This document shows, piece after piece, positions 52,938 to 61,312 of a DNA stretch of 64,000 bases. Both the position numbers and the translations under genes were made by a program. The stretch spans positions 427,202 to 491,201 of the forward strand of contig NZ_KB849575.1 of the NCBI RefSeq assembly GCF_000368625.1. The letters are read 5' to 3'. Source of the DNA: Acinetobacter schindleri CIP 107287. Lineage in GTDB: Bacteria; Pseudomonadota; Gammaproteobacteria; Pseudomonadales; Moraxellaceae. Numbering within the stretch: position 1 is the stretch's first letter; each line of letters starts with the position of its first letter. The notes under the pieces are model-generated. The model made no database searches. It was given only the letters and a program-made list of their open reading frames with translations, and was not told the DNA's origin.

Positions 52938-55388
52938 ATGATGAAGAATTATAAAAAAGGACTTTTCACAGCTGTCTTTTTGTCGACTATGTCATTGATG
53001 GCAGCTGAAAGTAGAATTATCCAAGTAACGACGACTTTGGATATAGATGATCTTAAATCATGTTCACTACGACAAGCAATCAGAACAGCTTATGAAAATA
53101 AAAGTTATGGAAGCTGTAATGTAGGCAATCGTTTACCTGGACAGCCTGATTATATTCAGTTAGAAAAAGGTGAATATATACTTACTCGGGGTGAGCTCAA
53201 GTTAAATTCACCAATATCTTTGTATGGTGCATTACCATTTGATGAGCAGGCTAAAGATTTATTAAAGGGAACTTTCCCGGCCCAACAGCCAATTCAGACC
53301 AGTATTAATGCACAAGGCCAGTCACGAATTTTCAATACGGTTACTTCTGGAACTACACTTGAAATTAATAATATTGCGCTAAAGAATGGTTATGCCAAGG
53401 CATCTAGTACCGATCGTGGCAATGGTGGAGCTTTATTTATTGGGGGAATACTCAAAATCTACAATTCCGCCATTCTCGATTCCAAAGCGGATAATGAGGG
53501 CGGAGCGATCTACTTTGTCGGTAGTGATAGTGAAAGAACCGTATCTCTCATTAAAACCCTGATCATGCGTAATCATGCACCACTGGGTAGTGTCTGGGCA
53601 ATGGATTGTGAGCGTAAAGGACTACCAACGACCTCACCAACTAGTATCAGTCATAGCAGTATTGTCGAGAATGGTAATTATCAAACGGGAATGAGTTCCA
53701 GCACAAGCATTATTGATTATTGTGGCGCAGGCAGTATTGATATTCATGCTTCTACTATTGCTAAAAATAGGGTAGATGAAGAAGATGGTGCAATTATTCA
53801 GTTCAGCTCTCGTGCTGAAAAGCCTCTTAATGGTTTAGCTTTATTAGGTTTAGTGAGTAATACGATTGTAGAAAATGAAGCTGCTGCAACCCTCTTATAT
53901 GATGATAAGGGAATGAAAGCATTTAACTCTAATATATTGGCATTTAATACCGGTCAATCCTGTAGTTATGCCTTAAATGGAGGGAATACGGCAGATCAGT
54001 CAATTAATATGATTCTGACAAATAATGCATTAGATAGTACATGTACGGTTCCGGCCGTAAAATTAATAGATGCTGCGAAAAACATCATCATCCCTGCAGC
54101 CATAGAACGTTCAGAATTGCTCTCGGATTATAAACCTGCCTCTCCATATAATATATATTTGCCACTGTATTACCCTATAGATAAAAACAGTAATACAGAT
54201 TTTGTAAATGCTGGACATCTTAACTGTAGTGAAAGTGATCAGCGTGAAATTTTCCGTGTTTCGAATGGAACATTATTGCTCAATCCAGAGAATGCCAATA
54301 CCTGCGATATTGGTTCTGTTGAATTGATGCGCCTAACTGCAGCGGATATACAGTCATTAAGTAATATCGCATATAGTGAAATGATTACTGTTTATGAAGA
54401 TCGAATCCAGCAGCTGAAAGCTATGCTGGATGATCCTGGAAATGCACCAAGAAAATTGCAAATTCAGGCTGAACTCGATGACTTTAATTCTTTATTAACA
54501 AATACGAAAATATCTGCAAAATACCGTGCAATTTATATCGATCCATTTGAATTGGCATTACCTAAACAAATTGAAAAAGATGGTGAACTACGAAATAAAC
54601 CATTTGATGCAGATCAGTATTCGATAAGTACTCAAGCCAAAGGTGTAGGAAAATTGGATGCCAGTGCTACAGGTGGAACTAACTTATTTCCTTTTGGTCC
54701 AGACGAACAACAAGTATGTGAATGGGTGCCTGAGCTGAAACGTATTATGTTTTACCGTAAGGATGGTGCTATCACACCGCCTGGTGTGAGTGAGTATTGT
54801 GTTTATACTCTTACAGAGAATCTTTCCGATAGTGAAAGAGCGAATGGTGTAGTGGCAGAAAGTTCATCGGGTGTATTAGCTGCAACCTTTAACAATATTG
54901 CACCTGTAGCTAAAAATGATATTTATACCATTCGTCCAGAAAATGATTTAAGGGTAGAAGTCAATCCATTAAGTAATGACTTCGACGATGATGGACCAAT
55001 GGATAATTTAGCGCCACAATACAGGAAAACTCCAACTCATTTGGATAACACTGCAGCACCTATTCGCTTTGAAGATATTGATCCTTCATTAATCAATATG
55101 TATGCGGAACGTGAGGGAGTATGTCTGGATGGAACGACGAGTGAGAAATGTTATGGTGGTAAAATTACTTTCGAGATTAAAAATAATTTAAGTCAGTTTG
55201 ATTATCCAATTAAGTATCACTATTATGATACAGAAGGTATAAAGTCAAATACTGCAACTATTATTTTAAGAAATAGCGCGAAAAATACCAATAGCGATAG
55301 CAGCGGTGGCGGTGCCATTAATATCATTGCTTTATTCGGTCTGCTTGGCATTGCAGCTTATCGTTCACGTCGTTTATTCAAGAGCTAA
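52938..55388 (+). CDS. Secreted CSLREA-domain protein with GlyGly-CTERM tail (second of pair)
   Basis: This 816-residue homologue of the preceding protein starts 11 nt downstream. A signal peptide (about 1-23), the CSLRQA variant of the CSLREA motif at 42-47 and a beta-helix-like region (about 140-340; NGGALFIGGILKIYNS, DNEGGAIYFVG) are present. A charged helical stretch near 478-515 and an Ig/cadherin-like segment with AKNDIYTIRPENDL and SNDFDDDG follow near 655-680. The tail has GGG at 790-792, a helix (IIALFGLLGIAAY) and RSRR, a textbook GlyGly-CTERM. Likely co-transcribed and probably an adhesin or surface enzyme; activity unknown. Confidence 0.87.
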   Translation: MMKNYKKGLFTAVFLSTMSLMAAESRIIQVTTTLDIDDLKSCSLRQAIRTAYENKSYGSCNVGNRLPGQPDYIQLEKGEYILTRGELKLNSPISLYGALPFDEQAKDLLKGTFPAQQPIQTSINAQGQSRIFNTVTSGTTLEINNIALKNGYAKASSTDRGNGGALFIGGILKIYNSAILDSKADNEGGAIYFVGSDSERTVSLIKTLIMRNHAPLGSVWAMDCERKGLPTTSPTSISHSSIVENGNYQTGMSSSTSIIDYCGAGSIDIHASTIAKNRVDEEDGAIIQFSSRAEKPLNGLALLGLVSNTIVENEAAATLLYDDKGMKAFNSNILAFNTGQSCSYALNGGNTADQSINMILTNNALDSTCTVPAVKLIDAAKNIIIPAAIERSELLSDYKPASPYNIYLPLYYPIDKNSNTDFVNAGHLNCSESDQREIFRVSNGTLLLNPENANTCDIGSVELMRLTAADIQSLSNIAYSEMITVYEDRIQQLKAMLDDPGNAPRKLQIQAELDDFNSLLTNTKISAKYRAIYIDPFELALPKQIEKDGELRNKPFDADQYSISTQAKGVGKLDASATGGTNLFPFGPDEQQVCEWVPELKRIMFYRKDGAITPPGVSEYCVYTLTENLSDSERANGVVAESSSGVLAATFNNIAPVAKNDIYTIRPENDLRVEVNPLSNDFDDDGPMDNLAPQYRKTPTHLDNTAAPIRFEDIDPSLINMYAEREGVCLDGTTSEKCYGGKITFEIKNNLSQFDYPIKYHYYDTEGIKSNTATIILRNSAKNTNSDSSGGGAINIIALFGLLGIAAYRSRRLFKS

Positions 55389-55405
55389 AGCATTATAGAA
55401 ACAAT

Positions 55406-55431
55406 AAAAAAGCCTCAATTGAGGCTTTTTT
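55406..55431. terminator. Bidirectional terminator
   Basis: AAAAAAGCCTCAATTGAGGCTTTTTT is a perfect palindrome between the CSLREA pair and the convergent DUF3106 gene. Confidence 0.85.
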
Positions 55432-55478
55432 AATATCTTTTATTTTTGGCAATAATTTTAATAGTCGGGCTGGGAGAG

Positions 55479-55877
55479 TTAGTTTTCAGCAACTATCAAA
55501 TGTTTGTTGAAATATTCTTCACGAATCACAGGGCGTTGTTCAGGCGTTGCTTTTTGCATACGTGAAGCTAACTCTTTGCGTTCATGAGAACTCATTTTCT
55601 GCCAGGTTTCGCGCATCTTTTGCTTTTCAGCTTCGGGCAGTTGGGTAAACCAGTCCATGCGCTGTTGTAAGCTTACGCTTTGCTCTGCAGGAAGTTCTTT
55701 TAAGGTCTGATAACGCTTAATTAAAGCAACCTGTTCTGCATCTGAAAGACTATTCCAGGTTTCATTGACTTGTGTATCAGCATCTTTGGAAAAAATCCAA
55801 AAACGCTCAAATCCGGCAAAGCTGGTTTGCAGAAAGCCGAATGCACAAAATGCGAGTGCTAGTTTTTTAGCTGCCAT
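55479..55877 (-). CDS. DUF3106-domain secreted protein
   Basis: This protein of about 132 residues has a signal peptide (MAAKKLALAFCAFGFLQTSFA) and a helical DUF3106 body with WNSLSDAEQVALIKRYQTLKELP and MRETWQKMSSHERKELASRM. I start at the ATG at 55877, which overlaps the stop of the upstream gene by 11 nt; an ATG six codons earlier is also possible. In proteobacteria DUF3106 genes sit with ECF sigma and anti-sigma-type genes. A periplasmic sensing role is plausible but unproven. Confidence 0.85.
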   Translation of the reverse strand: MAAKKLALAFCAFGFLQTSFAGFERFWIFSKDADTQVNETWNSLSDAEQVALIKRYQTLKELPAEQSVSLQQRMDWFTQLPEAEKQKMRETWQKMSSHERKELASRMQKATPEQRPVIREEYFNKHLIVAEN

Positions 55878-56184
55878 GTGGAACCTGGTCCTCACCTAAA
55901 ACCATTAACATTTCTAAGTCTTCAACCATTTGGGGTGAAAGCTTAGGTACGGACACTACCTGGGTTTGAGGCTCCTCTTGGTTAGCGACATTTGGTAAAA
56001 CAACAATACCTGCAATGGCAGCTGCAAGTGCAAAACCTGACATTTTGAAGAATGCAAAACGAGAATGCTTGGTCTCCTGAATTTCTTCAAGAACACGGTT
56101 CATCACAACAGGTTTGTCCTTATGCTGCTGTGCCATACCATCAAGTTTGGAAGTTACTTTTTTTAAGAAATCATCTTGATTCAT
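55867..56184 (-). CDS. Small membrane protein, possible anti-sigma factor
   Basis: This 105-residue protein has a cytoplasmic N-terminus rich in charged residues (MNQDDFLKKVTSKLDGMAQQ), one membrane helix (about 50-66, SGFALAAAIAGIVVLP) and a periplasmic tail. The start overlaps the sigma gene stop by 4 nt (ATGA). Topology and position fit an anti-sigma factor or its partner, but no zinc-binding or known anti-sigma domain is recognisable. Role inferred from context. Confidence 0.7.
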   Translation of the reverse strand: MNQDDFLKKVTSKLDGMAQQHKDKPVVMNRVLEEIQETKHSRFAFFKMSGFALAAAIAGIVVLPNVANQEEPQTQVVSVPKLSPQMVEDLEMLMVLGEDQVPHGS

Positions 56185-56816
56185 TCGGATGACCCTCCCA
56201 GAAATGGATTTAAATGTGCAAGTGAGGCACGCAGACCCTGGATTGCACGGTGATAGTGAGTTTTCACACTGCCTTCGCTGCAGTTCATAATTTGTGCGGT
56301 GGTATGCGTATCAAAGCCTTCCCATGCACGAAGCATGAAAGCCTGTTGCTGACGAACAGGCAATTGGGCAATGGCTTGCTGAATTTCTTCGGCTGTAACG
56401 GCTTGATCCAGAAACTCCAATGGGGATGGCGTTGCTTCATCGACGACATCATTGAGTTCGGCATCATCGTCATCGAGCTGAACTTTTTTAAAAAATGAAA
56501 ATGGCTGATTACGACGCATTTCTTTACGTCGCCAGTCCTGTAACTTGTTATTTAAAATGGTGTAAAACAGGGGATACCATTCTTCAGTGGATCGGTCTGC
56601 ATAGGATTTATGCAGGGAAATAAACGCTTCCTGGACCAGATCCATGGCAATGCCATGCTGGCTTTGGGTTGCACTTTCCATCATCACCAATGCACGACCC
56701 GTCACATCTTGCATAAAATTCTTCAGGCGTGACTCGGCTGTACTCTTTAGAGTACTAGCATCTTGCGACTGAAGCTGTTTTGGCGCTAAATCCATAGAGA
56801 TGGAAAATCCTGTCAT
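56181..56816 (-). CDS. ECF-type RNA polymerase sigma factor
   Basis: A sigma factor of about 211 residues with region 2 (AMDLVQEAFISLHKSYADRSTEEWYPLFYTILNNKLQDWRRKE) and a region 4 helix-turn-helix (AQLPVRQQQAFMLRAWEGF, TTAQIMNCSEGSVKTHYHRAI). I choose the ATG at 56816, preceded by ggtggg. The longer frame to 56882 would encode a perfect inverted repeat (56827-56870) as protein and lacks a ribosome site. It heads an operon with the small membrane protein and DUF3106 genes. Regulon unknown; autoregulation is likely for the class. Confidence 0.87.
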   Translation of the reverse strand: MTGFSISMDLAPKQLQSQDASTLKSTAESRLKNFMQDVTGRALVMMESATQSQHGIAMDLVQEAFISLHKSYADRSTEEWYPLFYTILNNKLQDWRRKEMRRNQPFSFFKKVQLDDDDAELNDVVDEATPSPLEFLDQAVTAEEIQQAIAQLPVRQQQAFMLRAWEGFDTHTTAQIMNCSEGSVKTHYHRAIQGLRASLAHLNPFLGGSSE

Positions 56817-56826
56817 TGGATACCCA

Positions 56827-56870
56827 CCATTATTTTCAAGTACATGTCTATATAACGTTGAAAATAATGG
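56827..56870. promoter_or_regulatory. Perfect 13-bp inverted repeat upstream of the sigma gene
   Basis: CCATTATTTTCAA (56827-56839) and TTGAAAATAATGG (56858-56870) are exact reverse complements, 18 bp apart, with a TATATA-containing spacer. This is operator-like or leader-hairpin-like architecture immediately upstream of the chosen start. Confidence 0.6.
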
Positions 56871-56880
56871 TTTGGTTGAC

Positions 56881-56910
56881 ATTACACTTGATTATTTTTT
56901 CTAGTGTAAT
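56881..56910. promoter_or_regulatory. Second dyad upstream of the sigma gene
   Basis: ATTACACT (56881-56888) and AGTGTAAT (56903-56910) are perfect 8-bp arms 14 bp apart, lying just upstream of the larger inverted repeat. Confidence 0.5.
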
Positions 56911-56963
56911 CTATTTTTTATGCAGGTCGCTGAGAAATAAAATAAAGTAACTTAAATGTGTGA

Positions 56964-57740
56964 TCAGATCCGTTGACGGACCATTTCAAAGAAACAGATT
57001 GAACCTGCAATGGCAACATTCAGTGATTCCTGACCGCCTGGTTGAGGGATAGTGACGGCTTCGGCATGTTCCAGTGCATAGTCAGAAACGCCTTGACCTT
57101 CATTGCCCAGAATCCATACACAGGCCTTACGCAAATCTTTGCTATATAAGCTGCTAGAACGGTGAGAGCTGGTCACATAAACAGGAATCTTAAAGTTATT
57201 AAGCACTTCTTCTAAAGTGACATTTTCAAAACACTGTAAAGAAAAATGTGCACCCATTCCTGCACGTAATACCCGTGGAGACCAGAGCGATGCAGAACCT
57301 TTGGTGCAAATGATCTGATCAATGCCAGCCGCAGCAGCTGAGCGGAGCAAAGTACCGACATTGCCCGGATCTTGAACATTTTCAAGAATCAGTGTGTCTG
57401 CGGTGAAATCCAATGCCTGACTAGAGCTTGGAATATCCACGATCGCCATGCAGGCAATCGAAGTCCCTAATGTACTCAAGTCTTTATATAAAGATTCACC
57501 AATAACAAAAACGACACCGGTGTATTTCTGTAAAATGATCTCAAAGTCCGGATGTTGCAGGGCATGTTCGGTGGTGAAAATAGAATTGATTTTCTTGCTT
57601 TCATGAAGCCATGCAAGACAAAGGTGTGTGCCTTCAAGCACAGTTTGTCCTTGCTTTTTTCGATACGAATTCTGTTCAATCAAGCCACGCAAGTGCTTAA
57701 TTTTAGGATTATCTTTAGATTCAAGGAAGATCGTTGGCAT
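56964..57740 (-). CDS. TrmH/SpoU-family RNA methyltransferase
   Basis: A SPOUT 2'-O-methyltransferase of about 258 residues. It has an N-terminal substrate-binding domain (KDNPKIKHLRGLIEQNSYRKK, GQTVLEGTHLCLAWL) and the three SpoU motifs: ENVQDPGNVGTLLRSAAAAG, ILGNEGQGVS and IPQPGGQESLNVAIAGSI. It methylates a ribose in rRNA or tRNA; the target cannot be decided. The ATG at 57740 is preferred over a GTG five codons upstream. It follows fbp by about 50 bp on the same strand. Confidence 0.92.
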   Translation of the reverse strand: MPTIFLESKDNPKIKHLRGLIEQNSYRKKQGQTVLEGTHLCLAWLHESKKINSIFTTEHALQHPDFEIILQKYTGVVFVIGESLYKDLSTLGTSIACMAIVDIPSSSQALDFTADTLILENVQDPGNVGTLLRSAAAAGIDQIICTKGSASLWSPRVLRAGMGAHFSLQCFENVTLEEVLNNFKIPVYVTSSHRSSSLYSKDLRKACVWILGNEGQGVSDYALEHAEAVTIPQPGGQESLNVAIAGSICFFEMVRQRI

Positions 57741-57791
57741 GGGAGAGAAGTCCACGGCAGTCAGCAGAACGCCAACTGCCGTTTTTAAATA

Positions 57792-58766
57792 TTAGTTATG
57801 GTAGCTAGTGACAAGATCCACTTCGTTTTTCGAACCGATGATCACTGGAACACGCTGATGCAAGTCAGTAGGCTGGATGTCAAGAATGCGAACACGACCA
57901 GTCGTAGATGCACCACCTGCCTGTTCCATCAACATACTCATTGGATTTGCCTCATACATCAGACGTAAACGGCCAGCTTTTTTCGGATCTTTCAGGTCAT
58001 ATGGATACATGAAGATACCGCTACGACACAGGATACGGTGAATGTCGCCTACCATACATGCAACCCAGCGCATGTTAAAGTCTTTTTCACGAGGACCAGT
58101 TTTGCCTGCAAGAAGTTCATCGATATAACGTTTTACAGGTTCTTCCCAATGACGTTGGTTTGATGCATTAATTGCATATTCTTTAGTATCTGCAGCAACC
58201 TGAATATTTTCAGAAGTCAGCAGGAATTCCTGGGTTTCTGGATCGAAAGTGAAAAAGATTGTACCTGCACCTACAGTCAGTGCCATCATGGTAGATGGAC
58301 CATACAATACATAACCGGCTGCAACCTGATTGACACCCGCTTGCATGAAGTCTTCTGCCTGAGTTACAGCATTCTTAGCAGGTAAAATCGAGAAGATGGT
58401 GCCAACACACATATTGATATCAATATTGCTTGAACCATCAAGTGGATCGAACAATACCAGGAACTGACCATTTTCCTGTGCAGGAGTGAACTCATCCAGT
58501 TCTTCAGATGCCAGACCACCTACATTTGGATGAATTTTTAATGCATCGATCAAATAGTCATTAGAGATGACATCCAGTTTTTTTTGTTCTTCGCCCTGAA
58601 CGTTCTCATGCTGAGCACTGCCCAATACGCCAGCCAATGCACCTTTTTGCAGTGCTTGATCAATTGTCTTACATGTATTTGCAATTGTTTCAATCACTTG
58701 TGCAAGTTCAGGTGTGAGATTCCCAGTTTTTTGCTGTAAAAATTGGGAAAGGCTTAGGTAAGACAT
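57792..58766 (-). CDS. fbp: Fructose-1,6-bisphosphatase, class I
   Basis: Fbp hydrolyses fructose-1,6-bisphosphate to fructose-6-phosphate in gluconeogenesis, essential for growth on organic acids. The 324-residue protein has the metal site DPLDGSSN at 107-114, [10 protein letters not shown] at 84-93, and the C-terminal [24 protein letters not shown] region. Length and motifs are typical of FBPase class I. It is likely the first gene of a two-gene unit with the TrmH-type gene. Confidence 0.97.
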   Translation of the reverse strand: MSYLSLSQFLQQKTGNLTPELAQVIETIANTCKTIDQALQKGALAGVLGSAQHENVQGEEQKKLDVISNDYLIDALKIHPNVGGLASEELDEFTPAQENGQFLVLFDPLDGSSNIDINMCVGTIFSILPAKNAVTQAEDFMQAGVNQVAAGYVLYGPSTMMALTVGAGTIFFTFDPETQEFLLTSENIQVAADTKEYAINASNQRHWEEPVKRYIDELLAGKTGPREKDFNMRWVACMVGDIHRILCRSGIFMYPYDLKDPKKAGRLRLMYEANPMSMLMEQAGGASTTGRVRILDIQPTDLHQRVPVIIGSKNEVDLVTSYHN

Positions 58767-58947
58767 GTCAGAAAAACTCCGAATAAAAATTTATCAGAAT
58801 GATAAAAATGTAATTGGGCTATATTTTAGATGAGAACGAGGTAAAAGAAAAATTAAACTGAGACTATTTGCTATGATTTTACACTTGCAAGTCCGCTAGA
58901 AAATGCTATGTTGATTAAAAGGAAAACATAGGTTCAGGAGCACAAAT

Positions 58948-59133
58948 ATGACAACATTAAAGTTTGATGCGACTCCTACGCCGAGCGAAGCCATTAATTT
59001 AGATGAAATTTCTGAAGATAAGATGAAGGAAGCCTGGAAGGCTTATGAGGCTAAGCCGGAGTATAAAGAGTTCAATAAACACGACATGATTGAGTCGATG
59101 CAGCATCCCGAGGACGAAGAAGCTCAACACTAA
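58948..59133 (+). CDS. Small acidic protein of unknown function
   Basis: This 61-residue soluble protein, rich in Glu, Asp and Lys, starts MTTLKFDATPTPSEAINLDE after aggagcacaaat (ribosome site AGGAG). It is predicted helical (KMKEAWKAYEAKPEYKEF). It has its own strong terminator, so it is a separate short transcription unit. No family is recognised. Confidence 0.75.
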   Translation: MTTLKFDATPTPSEAINLDEISEDKMKEAWKAYEAKPEYKEFNKHDMIESMQHPEDEEAQH

Positions 59134-59150
59134 AATATTTTTCGCATTCA

Positions 59151-59180
59151 AAAAAAGCACTCATCAATGAGTGCTTTTTT
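59151..59180. terminator. Bidirectional terminator
   Basis: AAAAAAGCACTCAT-ca-ATGAGTGCTTTTTT lies between the small acidic protein gene and the convergent pal gene. Confidence 0.88.
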
Positions 59181-59211
59181 ATTTGCAGAACTGAGAACAG
59201 TTCCGGCAGTT

Positions 59212-59784
59212 TTATTTGAGTAGTGGTGGAACCGCTTCGTAGTTAATTTCTACACGACGGTTTTCTTTCCAGGCATTTTCGTCATGACCTGGATTCACTG
59301 GCATTTCTTTACCATAGCTCACCGCTTCAAGTTGACCTGCATTCACGCCAGTTGTTATCAGGAAGCTTTCTACCGCTTTGGCACGACGTTCACCAAGTGC
59401 CATGTTGTATTCACGTGTACCACGTTCATCGGTGTGACCTGTCAAAGCAACACGTGAATTCGCATTTGCCATCAGGAATTGGGCATGGGCTTGCAGGGTA
59501 AGAAGATCGTCATTTGACAGTTCGCTACTGTCATAGTCGAAGTGCACCACACGTTTTGCCAGGTAAGCTTTATTTTCAGCAGTCACACCTTTAGAAGATG
59601 CACCAGCCATGCTTTGTGCATTTAGTGCAGCATCTTCGCTCAAACCTTGAGTGTCGACAGTTGTTGCTGAACCTGTGCCAAGTTCACCAGTTTGCGTTTG
59701 TGTTGCCGGTTTACGGCTGGCACAGCCAGTCATCACTAGTGCAGCAGCCAGTAATGGAAGTGCGAATAATTGTACTTTTTTCAT
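59212..59784 (-). CDS. pal: Peptidoglycan-associated lipoprotein Pal
   Basis: Pal anchors the outer membrane to peptidoglycan as part of Tol-Pal. The 190-residue lipoprotein has signal MKKVQLFALPLLAAALVMTGC, a short linker and an OmpA-like domain with HFDYDSSELS and LTGHTDERGTREYNMALGERRAKAV. The start at 59784 has GGAG 6 nt upstream; ATGs at 59790 and 59796 are in frame. It lies 40 bp after tolB, its normal neighbour. Confidence 0.96.
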   Translation of the reverse strand: MKKVQLFALPLLAAALVMTGCASRKPATQTQTGELGTGSATTVDTQGLSEDAALNAQSMAGASSKGVTAENKAYLAKRVVHFDYDSSELSNDDLLTLQAHAQFLMANANSRVALTGHTDERGTREYNMALGERRAKAVESFLITTGVNAGQLEAVSYGKEMPVNPGHDENAWKENRRVEINYEAVPPLLK

Positions 59785-59824
59785 CTTCATCTCCATGAAG
59801 TTTTGAGTATGTTGAAGTAATGGA

Positions 59825-61111
59825 TTATTTAGGTGCCCAAGCTGGTTCACGAACTTCACCTTGTTCACTTGGCAGGTTCATACGGAAACGGCCATCAAGT
59901 GACATGATCGATAGCAGCCCACGTGAACCTTCACGTGTTGCATAGACTACCATCTGACCATTTGGTGAGAAGCTTGGTGATTCATCCAGACTGGTAGGCG
60001 TGAGGATATTATTCACACCTGAATTCAAGTCTTGAATGGCAACTTTGTAATTACTTCCACTTGGACGGTGAACTAATGCCAGTTTTTTACCATCTGCGCT
60101 TAAAGTACCGCGAGCATTGAAAGCACCACGGAAAGTAAGACGCTTGGTTGCACTGTTGGCAAAATCATAACGATAGATCTGTGGTGAACCGCCGCGGTCA
60201 GAGGTAAAAATAAAAGATTTGCCATCTGGTGCATAACGCGCCTCAGTATCAATCGCTGAGTCATTTGTCAGTCGTTTTAACTGGCGAGTTTCCAGATTCA
60301 TTTCATAGATTTCAGGATTGCCATGCATAGAAGCTGTAAATAGCATGCTCTTACCATCTGGGGAAAAACTTGGCGCACCATTGAGACCACGGAAGCTGGC
60401 CAATTTTTCACGTTGACCAGTTGCCAGATTTTGTAGGTAAATTGCCGGACGTTTGGTTTCAAATGAAACATAGGCAATCTTTTTCGCATCTGGTGTCCAG
60501 GCTGGGGACAGGATTGGATCACGTGAAGTCAGGATGGTTTTTGGTTGTTCACCATCGGTATCAGCAATCTGCAGGGTATAACGCTGATCAGGTGTCGCAG
60601 GATTGCGCAGTACATAAGCAATACGGCCGCTGAAATCGCCCGGAATACCGGTCAATGCCTGGAAAATGGCATCACTGATCATGTGAGCAGCTTGACGGGT
60701 GCGTGTAGCCGGTACTGTTAACAGTTCATTCAATAGATACTGTTTTTTCTCAATATCATAAAGCTGATATTGAATTTCATAAGAACCATCAGCATTGGTT
60801 TTGGATGAGCCTGTTACCACATAAGGGACACCTGCAGTCGCCCAGGCATCCGCATTCGGATTATTCAGGGTTGCTGTTGCCGGCAGGTTTTTTGAAGCAC
60901 TAGTAAACTTGCCAGAACGGTTCAGGTCATTTTCCACAATCGGGTAGATGCTCTGGTCCTGACTGAATGGCACGATCGCAATCTTTGGAGCTGCTTCAGG
61001 AGCCTTGGTAATTTCAAGATGCAGTTGCGCCTGTGATTGTGTTGCAGTCAGTGTGCCCAGCGCAGCGAATATGGCAAGGCAGAGTAAGTGTTTGCGCGTT
61101 TTTTCCATCAT
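59825..61111 (-). CDS. tolB: Tol-Pal protein TolB
   Basis: TolB is the periplasmic partner of Pal. The 428-residue protein has a signal peptide (about 1-28, ending SQAQ), an N-terminal alpha/beta domain (about 30-160) and a six-bladed beta-propeller with repeated SPAWTPDAKKIAYVSFE, APSFSPDGKSMLFTASMHG and ARYAPDGKSFIFTSDRGG units. Length is typical. A hairpin after tolA suggests that tolB-pal may be expressed from its own promoter in the 61112-61276 gap. Confidence 0.96.
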   Translation of the reverse strand: MMEKTRKHLLCLAIFAALGTLTATQSQAQLHLEITKAPEAAPKIAIVPFSQDQSIYPIVENDLNRSGKFTSASKNLPATATLNNPNADAWATAGVPYVVTGSSKTNADGSYEIQYQLYDIEKKQYLLNELLTVPATRTRQAAHMISDAIFQALTGIPGDFSGRIAYVLRNPATPDQRYTLQIADTDGEQPKTILTSRDPILSPAWTPDAKKIAYVSFETKRPAIYLQNLATGQREKLASFRGLNGAPSFSPDGKSMLFTASMHGNPEIYEMNLETRQLKRLTNDSAIDTEARYAPDGKSFIFTSDRGGSPQIYRYDFANSATKRLTFRGAFNARGTLSADGKKLALVHRPSGSNYKVAIQDLNSGVNNILTPTSLDESPSFSPNGQMVVYATREGSRGLLSIMSLDGRFRMNLPSEQGEVREPAWAPK

Positions 61112-61276
61112 TCGTTATTTACTCAAATCAACGGATTTATTGTGAATATGATTGCGTTACATCATCGCATGAATTTGGCTGAATGAAACCACTCAGCAAT
61201 GATCAAACTGTTATAACACTGTGAAAAGTGAATATTATTTTGCCGCTTTTTGCTGAAGTTTAACTTAAAAAAATAA

Positions 61277-61306
61277 AAGCCATAACTGTTTTTCAGATTA
61301 TGGCTT
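61277..61306 (-). terminator. Terminator between tolA and tolB
   Basis: AAGCCATAA and TTATGGCTT form a 9-bp stem with a 12-nt loop, followed on the minus strand by TTTATTTTTTT, 7 bp past the tolA stop. It may attenuate tolQRA transcription before tolB-pal. Confidence 0.65.
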
Positions 61307-61312
61307 AAATTT

